DNA of 64,000 nucleotides. Source: Zygnema circumcarinatum. Lineage: Eukaryota > Streptophyta > Zygnematophyceae > Zygnematales > Zygnemataceae. The notes beneath the pieces are model-generated. The model had not been told where the DNA came from and searched no databases. It saw only the letters and a program-made list of their open reading frames with translations. How positions within the stretch are numbered: position 1 is the stretch's first letter; every line of letters begins with the position of its first letter. The position numbers and the translations under genes were made by a program. The stretch lies in contig CM074818.1 in assembly GCA_037447605.1 (NCBI GenBank), positions 2,400,490-2,464,489 of the forward strand. The letters run 5' to 3'. This document shows, in pieces, positions 49,020 to 58,653 of this stretch.

Positions 49020-52000
49020 ATGGGAGGCAGGGTGCGGTTCGGGCTTCTCTCCTCGGAGCTGCACCGGCTTGCGCGGAGGCATTCGAGCTTTTCTGGAGCG
49101 TCGCTGACCCCTCTCAGCGCTCCCCCGGTGGTGGTGACCCTCCCGCGGCGGCGGGAGGTTTTGGCCCCGAGAGCGTCTGTGGCGGCGGGCGCAGAGACGG
49201 AGGCAACGGCAGCGGCGGAGGAGGAGGGCGGGGGCAGTGCCGCGGGGAAGGTTGCGGCCGTCAGAGTGGAGCTTCCCACCAACGAGTCGTCGGAGCACCT
49301 CCTCAGAATTCGGCATACGGTAAGACCTTGAAAGAATTAGGCACATTATAACGTGGTAGACGAGCTCCCGAAGGTATCAAATTTATCATGCAACGAAGAA
49401 CGTAGGTCAGGGAAAATCTAGAAGCATGCGAAAATGACGATCTGGAGGGGGCAGGAACATTAGAGTGGCTGTTTCTGTTCTCAGATATGGCTGCGGTGGC
49501 TCCAGCAGGCGCAGGCATTTTAATTGTGCCAGAATGTCGTTGAGCTTTTGCAGGCAAGCGTAAGTTGGAAGGTTAAAGTCATGGGTTTTGGGTTTCCAAT
49601 TTGACAGCAGACTGGCGGTGATGTATCAAGAAAAGTAGTTCAAAGTTTTTAAACTCCTTCCACTTGTGCTCGTTTAGGCACAGAGATCTTCATGCTTCGA
49701 TGACTACTTGTGTAGGAGACTGGTGCGCTAACTACCTGAAAAAAAAGCCCCAATGTCCAATATGAACCAATATGGCTAGTCACATGCTCGCTTCTATTGA
49801 GGATAGAGGAGCATGAAGTCGTGCTCACACTACTGCTCTCCTCCAGAGCTGAGAAGTCCCAAGTACTTGGCAATGGCAGCTTCGTCCGAAAGCAAGACCT
49901 TCATGACTTTTCGCCTTCAAATGTGCAAAACATCCGTAGATGTATACAGCATCTATAAGGGCATGGTGGATGTACTATGTATCGGTGCTTTCGGCTGTTG
50001 ATGATAGTGACGAGTTGATTTCGCTTCAAGTTAACTTAACCTCCACACAAGCCTTTCTCTCAAGGAACAAGGGTTCGTGACTCCTAGAAAATAAAAAATA
50101 AAAAACCAACTGCTTGGAGCTGTCTGAAGTGTTGACCGACCTAATCAGATATTATTTTTCCATAGGCGGCCTCTTCATGCTGTGATGGGTGGTCGGAGCC
50201 GTGTGGTGGTGCAGACGGCGCATGTGATGGCCATGGCGGTGCAGAAGCTTTACCCCAACGCGCAGGTCACCATCGGACCATGGATTGCCAAGGGCTTCTA
50301 TTACGACTTTGACCTGACGGAGCCACTCAGTGACAAGGACCTTAAGAAGATCAAGAAGGAGATGGTGAGCACGACAAGCACACCTGGGGGGGGTCATTTT
50401 TCGAAGATAGGGCAGTGCCGGCCAGTGCCGGTTGCCCGAAGTGGTGAGAGGGCAAGTCACGGAGAGGAAACGTGCCCTCTCCCTCAGCGGAGCCCCTTTT
50501 GGTGACTCAAGAGAGAGAGAGAGAGCGGGAGGAGGGTTTTCAGGACCGCATCATTGGCCGAAACCTGCCCCTGCGGCGAGAGGAGGTGAGCCGCGAGGAG
50601 GCAGCGGAGAGAATTCGCAGCATCAACGAGCCGTACAAGCTTGAGATTCTGGACAGCATCAAGTCCGAACCCATTACAATATACCACATTGGTGAGCTTG
50701 CCATCCATCCCGACGTGCATTCATCAGTCATTTTCCGATTCATAAATCATCCTTGGAGTGGTTGACGTTTCATTTTTACAAAATCACCCATGGCATGCCC
50801 TGCTTTGAGTGCGTGTACTGCAGGAGAGGAATGGTGGGATCTGTGTGCGGGGCCTCATGTTGAACGAACGGGACAGCTGCCCAGAAAGGCCATCGAGTTG
50901 GAGTCTGTGGCCGGTGCATACTGGCGAGGGGATGAAAAGAATGCAATGCTGCAGAGAATTTACGGGACGGCTTGGGAATCAGAGGAGCAATTGAAGGCCT
51001 ATCAAGAGCAGAAGGAAGAGGCAAAGAGGAGAGATCACAGGAAGTTGGGGCAGGAACTCAACCTCTTTTCCATCCAGGTGCGAACTCTCCTGCCATGACA
51101 TGCCATGCGTGCATGCGGATAGGTGAGGGTGAGTGAACGGTGACGGTTAGGGGACAGTTTTTCTGATAGAATGCCGGGCGGCTGACAGCTGTGCAGGAGG
51201 AGGCAGGGGGAGGGTTGGTCTTTTGGCATCCGAAGGGGGCTATGGTGCGGCAGCTGATGGAGGACTACTGGAAGAAAAAGCACCTGCAGCGCGGCTACGA
51301 GCTTCTCTACAGTCCGCATGTTGCCAAACTGGATTTGTGGAAAACAAGCGGGCATTATGACTTCTACCGGGAAAACATGTTTGATCAGGTGCTGTGGTCG
51401 AACCTCTGGAAATCTAAGCTCAATAAGTTGCGTCCTAAGGGGAGACTCTTGATGGGCTATGACGTGTCGTTCGTTGTCTGGCCCATAGTTTGGCCTGTGC
51501 TTGTAGCGGGTGAGTCTGCTACCTTCCCGTTTAAAGAGGGGAGCGGCTGCCCCCCTGGTTGCTGTGCAGATGGATGTGGAGGATGAAGTATACCAGCTAA
51601 AGCCCATGAACTGCCCGTGCCATATTATGGTGTACAAGGATGCAATGCGATCATACCGCGATCTGCCTCTGCGGTGGGGCGAGCTGGGTACAGTCTACCG
51701 CTACGAGCGTTCCGGCACAATGCACGGCCTCTTCCGCGTGCGCGGCTTCACTCAGGTGGGATCTCAGATAGCAGTAGGATAACTGAATGGTGAAGGTTTT
51801 GTTGGAAGGTTGTGCTTCTGACCAGTTGGGACAAAGGATGGATTGCAGGACGATGCACATATCTTTTGTTTACCTGATCAAATGCGGTCAGAGATTCGCG
51901 GAGTTTTGGATTTGACGGAGGAAATCCTGGGCGACTTTGGGTTTGAGAAGCTGGAAATAAACCTCTCAACCCGGCCAGAGAAGGCGGTAGGCAGTGATGA

Positions 52001-52860
52001 AATTTGGGAGCGGGCCACATTGGCTCTTAGGGAGGCTTTGCAGGACAAGGGATGGGAGTACAATGTGGACGAGGGGGGAGGGGCCTTCTACGGTCCTAAG
52101 ATCGACATCAAGATTGAAGATGCTATTGGCCGCAAGTGGCAATGCTCCACCATCCAGGTGCTCCTCCTCGGCTGCTCCGCAACCCTAAAAACACTAAAAA
52201 CCCTAAAAACCTCGTTGACTGCCGAAGGGCTAAAATCTTGGGTTTGCTCAAACGTGGCTTTTTCGCCCTTGAATCTGGATGTTGGTTGGTTTGCCAGGTG
52301 GACTTTAACCTGCCCCAGCGGTTCAACATGGTGTACGTGGAGAAAGATCAACTGAAAAAGCAGCCCATTATGATCCACCGCGCTATTTTTGGCTCATTGG
52401 AGAGGTTTTTTGGAATCTTGATTGAAAATTACGCTGGCGACTTTCCCCTCTGGTTGGCTCCCGTGCAGGCTCGTTTGCTGCCTGTCACCGACTCTGAGGT
52501 GATTGCCTCTTTTTTGCGACTGCTGATTTCCAGTTTTGCAGAATGATCGCTCTGGCAAGCATCATGGTCTGACTTTGTGAAGCGGGTGAGCGAGTGCAGG
52601 TGGAGTTCTGTAAGGAGGTGGTGGCGCGGCTGCGAGAGTGCGACATCCGTGCGGAGGTGCAGGGCGGCGAGCGCATCGCGAAGCTTATTCGCAGCGCGGA
52701 GGTGCAGAAGATTCCGGTCATGGCCGTGGTGGGGGCAAGGGAGGCGCAGACGGGCATGCTCACTGTGCGCACGCGCAAGGAGGGGCAGCTCGGCACGCTC
52801 ACTGTGGAGGACGTCATCCAAAGAATATCTCACGCTGTTGCCACCAAGGGATTCATTTAG
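49020..52860 (+). CDS. threonyl-tRNA synthetase, organelle-targeted type
   Basis: Nine exons (49020-49319, 50215-50364, 50544-50691, 50824-51077, 51197-51388, 51570-51755, 51849-52157, 52298-52498, 52600-52860) give 666 residues in phase. The N-terminus ([20 protein letters not shown]) looks like an organellar presequence. No TGS domain precedes the editing domain, as in the dual-targeted plant enzyme (At2g04842 type). The editing-site pairs are present: H-x3-H in RHTTAHVMA and C-x3-H in CAGPHV. Catalytic-domain hallmarks follow: [22 protein letters not shown] with a zinc-binding Cys, motif 2 [41 protein letters not shown], and motif 3 in [20 protein letters not shown]. The C-terminal anticodon-binding domain ends [14 protein letters not shown]. 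It attaches Thr to tRNA-Thr in plastid and/or mitochondrion. The start ATG sits in GCCGCCATGG, a strong context. Confidence 0.95.
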
Positions 52861-53245
52861 TCGCATTGTTGGAGGGGTAGGGCTCTCATGTGTCTATCTT
52901 GTTTAGCTTTTGGGATCCTTCCTTGTTTTCACTGTAATATTGATCAGCCACCAAGAAGCACTGGAGGCACCGAGCCTTTTCAGCACTGTGTCTAATGATA
53001 TGGGCGCGTACGCTTTGAATGAGAAAGGTCACGGATGTGAGAGGAGAGACCCAAAATGCGCTAAGTAGACTAGCAGCGCTCCATTCAGGCTGACATTGAG
53101 GCTTCAAACGGGACTTACCCGCAAACTAGAACGAGCACACAGCGCGGTTCAGCCTAATGACAACGGTACACTCCTTGTATGCGTGCTATGCAAGATCATA
53201 AAACCGACCAAAAGGGTTCCCTATGGTTTTAGTCCCAAGCCTCTC
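52861..53245. other. convergent intergenic spacer
   Basis: It lies between the ThrRS stop (+) and the PPIL3-type cyclophilin stop (-). Nothing is recognisable in it beyond presumed 3' UTRs. Confidence 0.6.
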
Positions 53246-54786
53246 CTACGCCAAAGGGTTGGCATGGATGGTGACTCGGTTCAGCCTGATCTCTGCGAGC
53301 GGCCGGTCGCCAGGGCCGGTCGGGGTCTGCAAGTCCCCCACCAACACGCACACGGCGTGAGCCGCAAGGCCTCCAATGGCATCATAAGCATGGCGCCCTT
53401 TCCAGCCCCCACCGCACCACATTACAAAGGGGTGTGCAAGCGACACGAAGTGCTGGAACGCAATGTCAAGGACTGACAATGACATGAAAACATCGGAGGA
53501 GGAAAGTGATCGAGCTTCACCTTCTCCATCAGGTCCAGCACCTCAAACCCGTGAATGACACGTCCAAAAATGGTGAAGAGCCCGTTAAGATGTGGCTGCT
53601 TGGCATACGCGATGAAGAACTGACTGCCATTGGTATTCGGCCCACTGTTGGCCATTGAGAGGATGCCACGCGCACTATGCTGCATACCCGTCATGAGACC
53701 CTTACAGCCCGTCAGTGCCTCCACTCACTCAGATCGACCAGACAGGAGAACGGGACATCCCTCAACTGTTCGCTGGAAAATGCGGCGACGGTCGAATCAA
53801 TCAATCGCAAAGTGGCCATGGCTCTTCCGAAAGGCAAACAACGACCTTTGCAGAGAGGGAGGACTAAGTACGAGCTGGTCGCTGGGACACAGACGAGAGA
53901 GCTAAAGACTCGCCTTTAAGGAGTCTCGGATCTCGTCATTAAACTTCCGACCCCATATAGAAGTTCCACCTCGACCAGTCCCTGTTGGATCCCCTCCTTG
54001 AATCATGAAGCCACGAATATTGCGGTGGAAGATCGTAGAATCATAGTACCCACTTGAACATAGCGCGAGAAAGTTCTGTAATCAACAGCAGTTGTATGCA
54101 TTAGGGTTGTGAACAAGGTGGTCAAAAAGATCAAACACCAGCGCTTTCTATCTGAAATCATAGTCAGCCCTACCAACTGTTGCTGAATATGGAACCTCTA
54201 AAGGCGATAAGAAAGTTAGTGAACCATCACGAGCAATCGGGTTCCCTCTGACCTTAACAAGCAAAACCACTATTGTCATGTGACCTCAAAGGCTGATGCA
54301 AACAGCCGCATTACATTATGCAAAAAATCCAAGCGACAGTAACTGACGACTTAGAACAGCCACTATCGATTTTCATCATTTGCAGTCATCATCTGCAATG
54401 AGGGAAGACTTCTCAATATGGAAATTAGACAGGAGACAGGAGATTGTGTCACAATGCTGACCTCAGCAGCTTTTGGGACCTCGTCGCAGAAAATTTCGCA
54501 CTTGATGTCGCCAAGGTTGGTGTGCAGAGTCACGGACTGTGCCCCCCTCCAAGCCCCCCTCTCCCGAGGGTTCAGGCATCGTGCTGGCCCACACCGAGCG
54601 TGCAGTCGACTATTTTCAGCCTCTTCCTAAAACTAATGCAGCAAAGGGAGCCTCCCAAGTATTTTCCTAACACAAGGAGTACCTTGACCAAGCTCCACAA
54701 ATAAAATGGTATTTCATATTGCAAATTCAAGCTTATATCGGTACTTCTCTACTTTTCATGATCGACTGGGGAAAGAGGCTCACCAT
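53246..54786 (-). CDS. PPIL3-type cyclophilin (peptidyl-prolyl isomerase)
   Basis: Exons complement(53246-53326, 53521-53679, 53914-54075, 54462-54536, 54784-54786) give 159 residues, one short of Arabidopsis CYP18-1. The single-domain cyclophilin is nearly complete: [40 protein letters not shown] with the active-site Arg and [45 protein letters not shown], and the family-specific end [22 protein letters not shown]3 proteins are spliceosome-associated isomerases. Two oddities need transcript support. The coding exon at 54462-54536 begins at its second codon, and the only upstream ATG with a consensus donor in phase is ATG|GTGAGC at 54784-54786, giving an exon that codes only for Met. The intron after 53914 starts with GC (AAAG|GCGAGT) and would be GC-AG. 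Confidence 0.9.
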
Positions 54787-55916
54787 GACAAGAATTCAGC
54801 TATCCTGTCAGGGCCGGAGCTTAAAGACCAAACTTCTGTACCCACCAACAACAGGACAAAGGGACAAGATACTAGGCCACATTCAGCAACGCGGCCTTTT
54901 CACTTTGCTCAACATATTATTACTTTCAACTACACAAAGTATATGCCCGCGGTTGCATGTTAAGCGTCGCTTCCATGTAATGCGGATGGTGCAACCTCAA
55001 AAACAAAAAAAAATGAATTAACATTGAAAGTAAATTTCATCAAATGACCAACTGCGCTCTGATCATCTATTTCTTGAAAAAACTGTTGAACGATACGCCA
55101 CGTTGCCAACCATCCTCCGCGGACGATGCCATACTGGCAGGTTGCCTCGTTGACTTTTTCATATCGTACGAAAGTGGAGTGAAACCTCTGACAAGCGCCT
55201 CGTCAGGCATCCTTCTACACAGTCGTCTAGCGCGCATTAACAATGGCTATGCACTTCTTCTAACGCACCAATTGTGCAATGGCTACCATATTTGAAGTTC
55301 AAGTCGTATTGCTACTAATACCAAGAGAACCGCCACTACTTCAACTTAGCATTTGCAAAATTATCTTCCTTTCTGCCCAAAATACATTACTACACTCTCT
55401 CTGCCTCGTTAAACCGCTTTTCAAGTGAAGCTTTGGTTGACTCAAGACTTTGAGGGTTCTGAAATTCTTGTGAATCAAAAAGCGAGAACACTGTGGAAGA
55501 TCGCAGCGCTCTGTACTTCACCAAAGGCGGAGGCACATGTCCGTGTTTCCCGCTGCACTGGCTCCCCTTCCTTTCACTTCCATTCCCTTCTCGCCAGGCA
55601 GGCAGGCAGGCAGGCAGGCAGGCGCGCGTGGGACCGTGTGCGCAGGTCCTCGCATAGAGCGAGGCAAGGAGAGGAGATTCGAGGTGGACGAGCGGAGAAG
55701 CCATGACCGACCAGCGGCAGCTCCCCCCGCAAGAGGCAAGAGCAGCCGAGAGAGGCAGGAGAGGAGGCGCCATGGCTATACCTCTGCGCCGTCCGACCGT
55801 CCGTCGGCTCCGTCCGTCGCCGTCCACGAAGCGACCGTCTGCTTTCGCTGGCGGGTATTTGTATGTTGCAGAGTTTTAAATTTACTATAATGTTTTAAAA
55901 ATCACCAAATTCAAGA
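54787..55916. other. intergenic region between PPIL3 and tRNA-Trp
   Basis: It should hold the PPIL3 promoter. A (GGCA)n run lies at 55597-55624, followed by GC-rich sequence. Short frames here lack support. Confidence 0.5.
55597..55624. repeat. (GGCA)n microsatellite
   Basis: Seven AGGC/GGCA units in tandem. The same tetranucleotide recurs at 39028-39050 and 58242-58275 and, on the other strand, at 58590-58650. Confidence 0.9.
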
Positions 55917-55988
55917 GGATCTGTGGCGCAATGGTAGCGCGTCTGACTCCAGATCAGAAGGTTGCGTGTTCGATTCACGTCAGGTTCA
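55917..55988 (+). tRNA. tRNA-Trp (anticodon CCA)
   Basis: 72 nt fold as a full cloverleaf without an intron. The acceptor stem GGATCTG pairs with CAGGTTC, followed by discriminator A. The D-arm lies within TGGCGCAATGGTAGCGC, which is the A box. The anticodon stem is GTCTG...CAGA with loop CTCCAGA carrying CCA. The T-arm contains GGTTCGATTC-like TGTTCGATTCACG, the B box. It is near-identical to land-plant nuclear tRNA-Trp genes. CCA is not encoded. A T-run suited to Pol III termination is not immediate. A large inverted repeat starts about 33 bp downstream. Confidence 0.96.
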
Positions 55989-56021
55989 AACCTGACTATT
56001 TCCTCCCATATGTTTCATTTT

Positions 56022-57044
56022 AGGAAAATGATATAGCGGCCCCACTCTTTGGATATCGGCGCCCCCTTTTGGGAAAAAATGTACTTTTTTTTTGGCTAAT
56101 CAGCTTCCCCCCTTGGATCTTTCGGGAGGAGAGATCTTGTAGACAATCGGACCCCGCGCCTCAGATCCGACTGTGCACCGACGTACGGCGCCGCGCATCG
56201 CGGCGTGGCCCGCGAGATGCGGCGAGCCTACGGAAAAGTTGTCATCAACTGACCCGTTTGGGTCAGAGGTTGCCACGTGTCAGTCTGCCATTGGACAGCC
56301 GTGCTGCCGGTCCCCCATGCCGATACAGTGGACCCCCATAATATTTTCCTTGTACAGTGCGTACCCAGGAAATTCGCCCCGATTTTGCCGAAACCACCTT
56401 TTTGTACGGTAACTCAATGTTAACGTATTAGGGGTGTTAATCTAACCTGACCTACTCTCCAATACAAAATTTGTTAATCGAAACGGATTTCAAACCTGGG
56501 TCACGCTTTTACGCTGTACGGTAAAAACGAATAAAATCTCTAAGTCGTACGGTATACGTACGGCACCAATAGGAGCTCGTGTATCTAAATCACGGTACGA
56601 TACGATACGTACGAACAGACATGAACTCTAACATAATACCGCTCGCCTATTGGTAACACGGACCTTATATTTGCAAATTACAATATTTTCGCCCAGTATT
56701 TGCAGAAACCATGGCGAAAATATTATGGGGGTCCACTGTATCGGCATGGGGGACCGGCAGCACGGCTGTCCAATGGCAGACTGCCACGTGGCAACCTCTG
56801 ACCCAAACGGGTCAGGTGAGGACAACTTTTCCGTAGGCTCGCCGCATATCGCGGGCCACGCCGCGATGCGCGGCGCCGTACGTCGGTGCACAGTCGGATC
56901 TGAGGCGCGGGGTCCGATTGTCTACAAGATCTCTCCTCCCGAAAGATCCAAGGGGGGAAGCTGATTAGCCAAAAAAAAAAGTACATTTTTTCCCAAAAGG
57001 GGGCGCCGATATCCAAAGAGTGGGGCCGCTGTATCATTTTCCTT
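56022..57044. mobile_element. long inverted-repeat (foldback/MITE-like) element
   Basis: Two arms of about 327 bp, 56022-56348 and 56716-57044, are reverse complements with only a handful of mismatches. They enclose a 367-bp spacer. Outer ends read TA(T/C)AGCGGCCCCACTC inward. A second inward motif TACAGTGGACCCCCAT lies near the inner ends of both arms. CAG-starting ends next to TA recall Tc1/mariner-pogo-type termini. The mirrored short frames in the arms (positions 56173 and 56891) are the same DNA read twice, not protein genes. The spacer contains clustered CGTACG sites and no transposase. It is probably non-autonomous. Confidence 0.8.
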
Positions 57045-57095
57045 ATTTTTATGAACTATCGACCTCTGTACGGCCCCATAAGGAAGCCCTCCGCT

Positions 57096-57182
57096 GTTGC
57101 GCCTAGGCGTAGTTTTCCGCTCTTAGCCCGTGCTACTTGTTTCCATGTACATTTGATGGCCTCGCCATCGTGAGATCAACGC
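57096..57182 (-). repeat. partial copy of dispersed ~180 bp repeat
   Basis: Read on the minus strand this contains GCGAGGCCATCAAATGTACATGG and, after a gap, GGAAAACTACGCCTAGGC, the same order as the copy at 19652-19836. The middle of the unit is missing. Confidence 0.7.
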
Positions 57183-57874
57183 CATTTTCTTTGCTCTCCA
57201 CTGCTCCGGTTGGTTGTTGGTGATCGTGGCGGTGCCCTCCCTCCCTCCCTCTGCGCGATGTGATGTGCCTCACATCGGTGACCTTCGCGGCTGCTTCTAG
57301 GGGCTGCGTTGTTGTGCCTAGGCGTAGTTTCCCGCTCCTAGCTTCGTTTTATTGTGTTTCGGTTTTTTGCGCCCAGTTCCTCGTGGTTCCCCAAGATGAT
57401 TTTGACCTTGTACATTTGATGGCCTCGCCATCGTGAGTTCAATGATTTTTTTTCCCTTTTTAATAATAAGGATGGATGGATGGATGCATTCGACATGGGA
57501 TGTTCGTAGAGAGAATGAACCATCGCGGCATGCATGAAGGCCGTGTCTTGAGTACTTTCAAAGGTATGGGATGATGTGGCATTCATCTCACGCATGGCGA
57601 GGCCATCAAATGTACAAGGTCAAAATCATCATGGGGAACCACGAGGAACTGGGCGCAAAAAACCGAAACACAATAAAACGAAGCTAGGAGCGGGAAACTA
57701 CGCCTAGGCACAACAACGCAGCCCCTAGAAGCAGCCGCGAAGGTCACCGATGTGAGGCACATCACATCGCGCAGAGGGAGGGAGGGAGGGCACCGCCACG
57801 ATCACCAACAACCAACCGGAGCAGTGGAGAGCAAAGAAAATGGCGTTGATCTCACGATGGCGAGGCCATCAAAT
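57150..57874. mobile_element. second long inverted repeat built from dispersed-repeat copies
   Basis: Arms of about 288 bp (57150-57437 and 57586-57874) are nearly perfect reverse complements around a 148-bp spacer that includes a GGAT run (57471-57484). Each arm carries one full dispersed-repeat unit (GGGAACCACGAGGAACTGG, AAAACGAAGCTAGGAGCGGG, AAGCAGCCGCGAAGGTCACC), a GGGA run, and unique flank CACGATCACCAACAACC. Because flank is duplicated with the repeat, an inverted duplication is more likely than two independent insertions. Confidence 0.8.
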
Positions 57875-58045
57875 GTGCATGGACAAAAGAAAAATGTGGA
57901 ACCACGAGGGACTGGTTGCAAAGGACCGAAACACAATAAAACGAAGCTAGGAGCGGGAAACTACGCCTAGGCACAATAACGCAGCCCTAAAAACAGCCGC
58001 GAAGGTCGCCGATTTGAGGCACATCGCGAGGAGGGAGGGAGGGAG
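57840..58045 (+). repeat. further plus-strand copy of dispersed ~180 bp repeat
   Basis: It follows the right arm directly: GGCGAGGCCATCAAATGTGC, GAACCACGAGGGACTGG, ACGAAGCTAGGAGCGGGAAA and AGCCGCGAAGGTCGCC, then a GGGA run. It is more diverged than the arms. Confidence 0.75.
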
Positions 58046-58310
58046 GGAGGGCACCGACACGATCACCAACAATCCTTCTTTCATTGCATTGCAGTGCACT
58101 GCATCCATCGTCTGCTGCTTCCTCTTTGCTGCACAAACAAACAAACATGCATTTTTATTGTCGTGCCAATTTTTTGCCGCCCTCGCCAAAACTAGCAGCG
58201 GCCATAGTACGGGAGCCCACCGACAGACAGGTCGCGTCACGGGCAGGCAGGCAGGCATGTAGGCAGGCGGGCAGGGCAGCCGCCAGCCAGGGACAATTGG
58301 TCGCCTGCAT

Positions 58311-58347
58311 CCATGCCATGCCATGCCATGCCATGCCATGCCATGCC
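58311..58347. repeat. (CCATG)n pentanucleotide repeat
   Basis: Seven CCATG units in tandem lie about 95 bp upstream of the SEC14-like start, so probably in its promoter or 5' leader. Each unit contains an ATG. A shorter CCATG series also occurs at 48648-48671. Confidence 0.9.
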
Positions 58348-58439
58348 AGACCGGGCCGCTACGCTGCGCTGGGGCCGAGCCGCGCAGGCAGGCAGGCGGG
58401 CAGGCAGGCGCGGGGGTGGCGCTGGGCAGCAGCCTGGCC

Positions 58440-58587
58440 ATGGCCGCGGGCTCCACCTCCGCTTCCTCCTCCGCGGGGGCGACGGCGAGCACGCGGGCGG
58501 CGGCCATGGCTGAAATGCAGCGGCTCCTCGACGCAGGTTCGGCTTCTCCCCTCTCCTCGTCCTCGTCCGGCCTCTCCAGAGCCGCGC

Positions 58588-58653
<66 letters not shown>

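Noticed and set aside
56173-56891. Two near-identical ~80-codon proteins on opposite strands
   Set aside because: They are the two arms of one inverted repeat read in mirror image, with no family motif and differing stops.
57338-58038. Short frames repeated around 57.3-58.0 kb
   Set aside because: They are shadows of the dispersed repeat copies and differ in frame and stops between copies.
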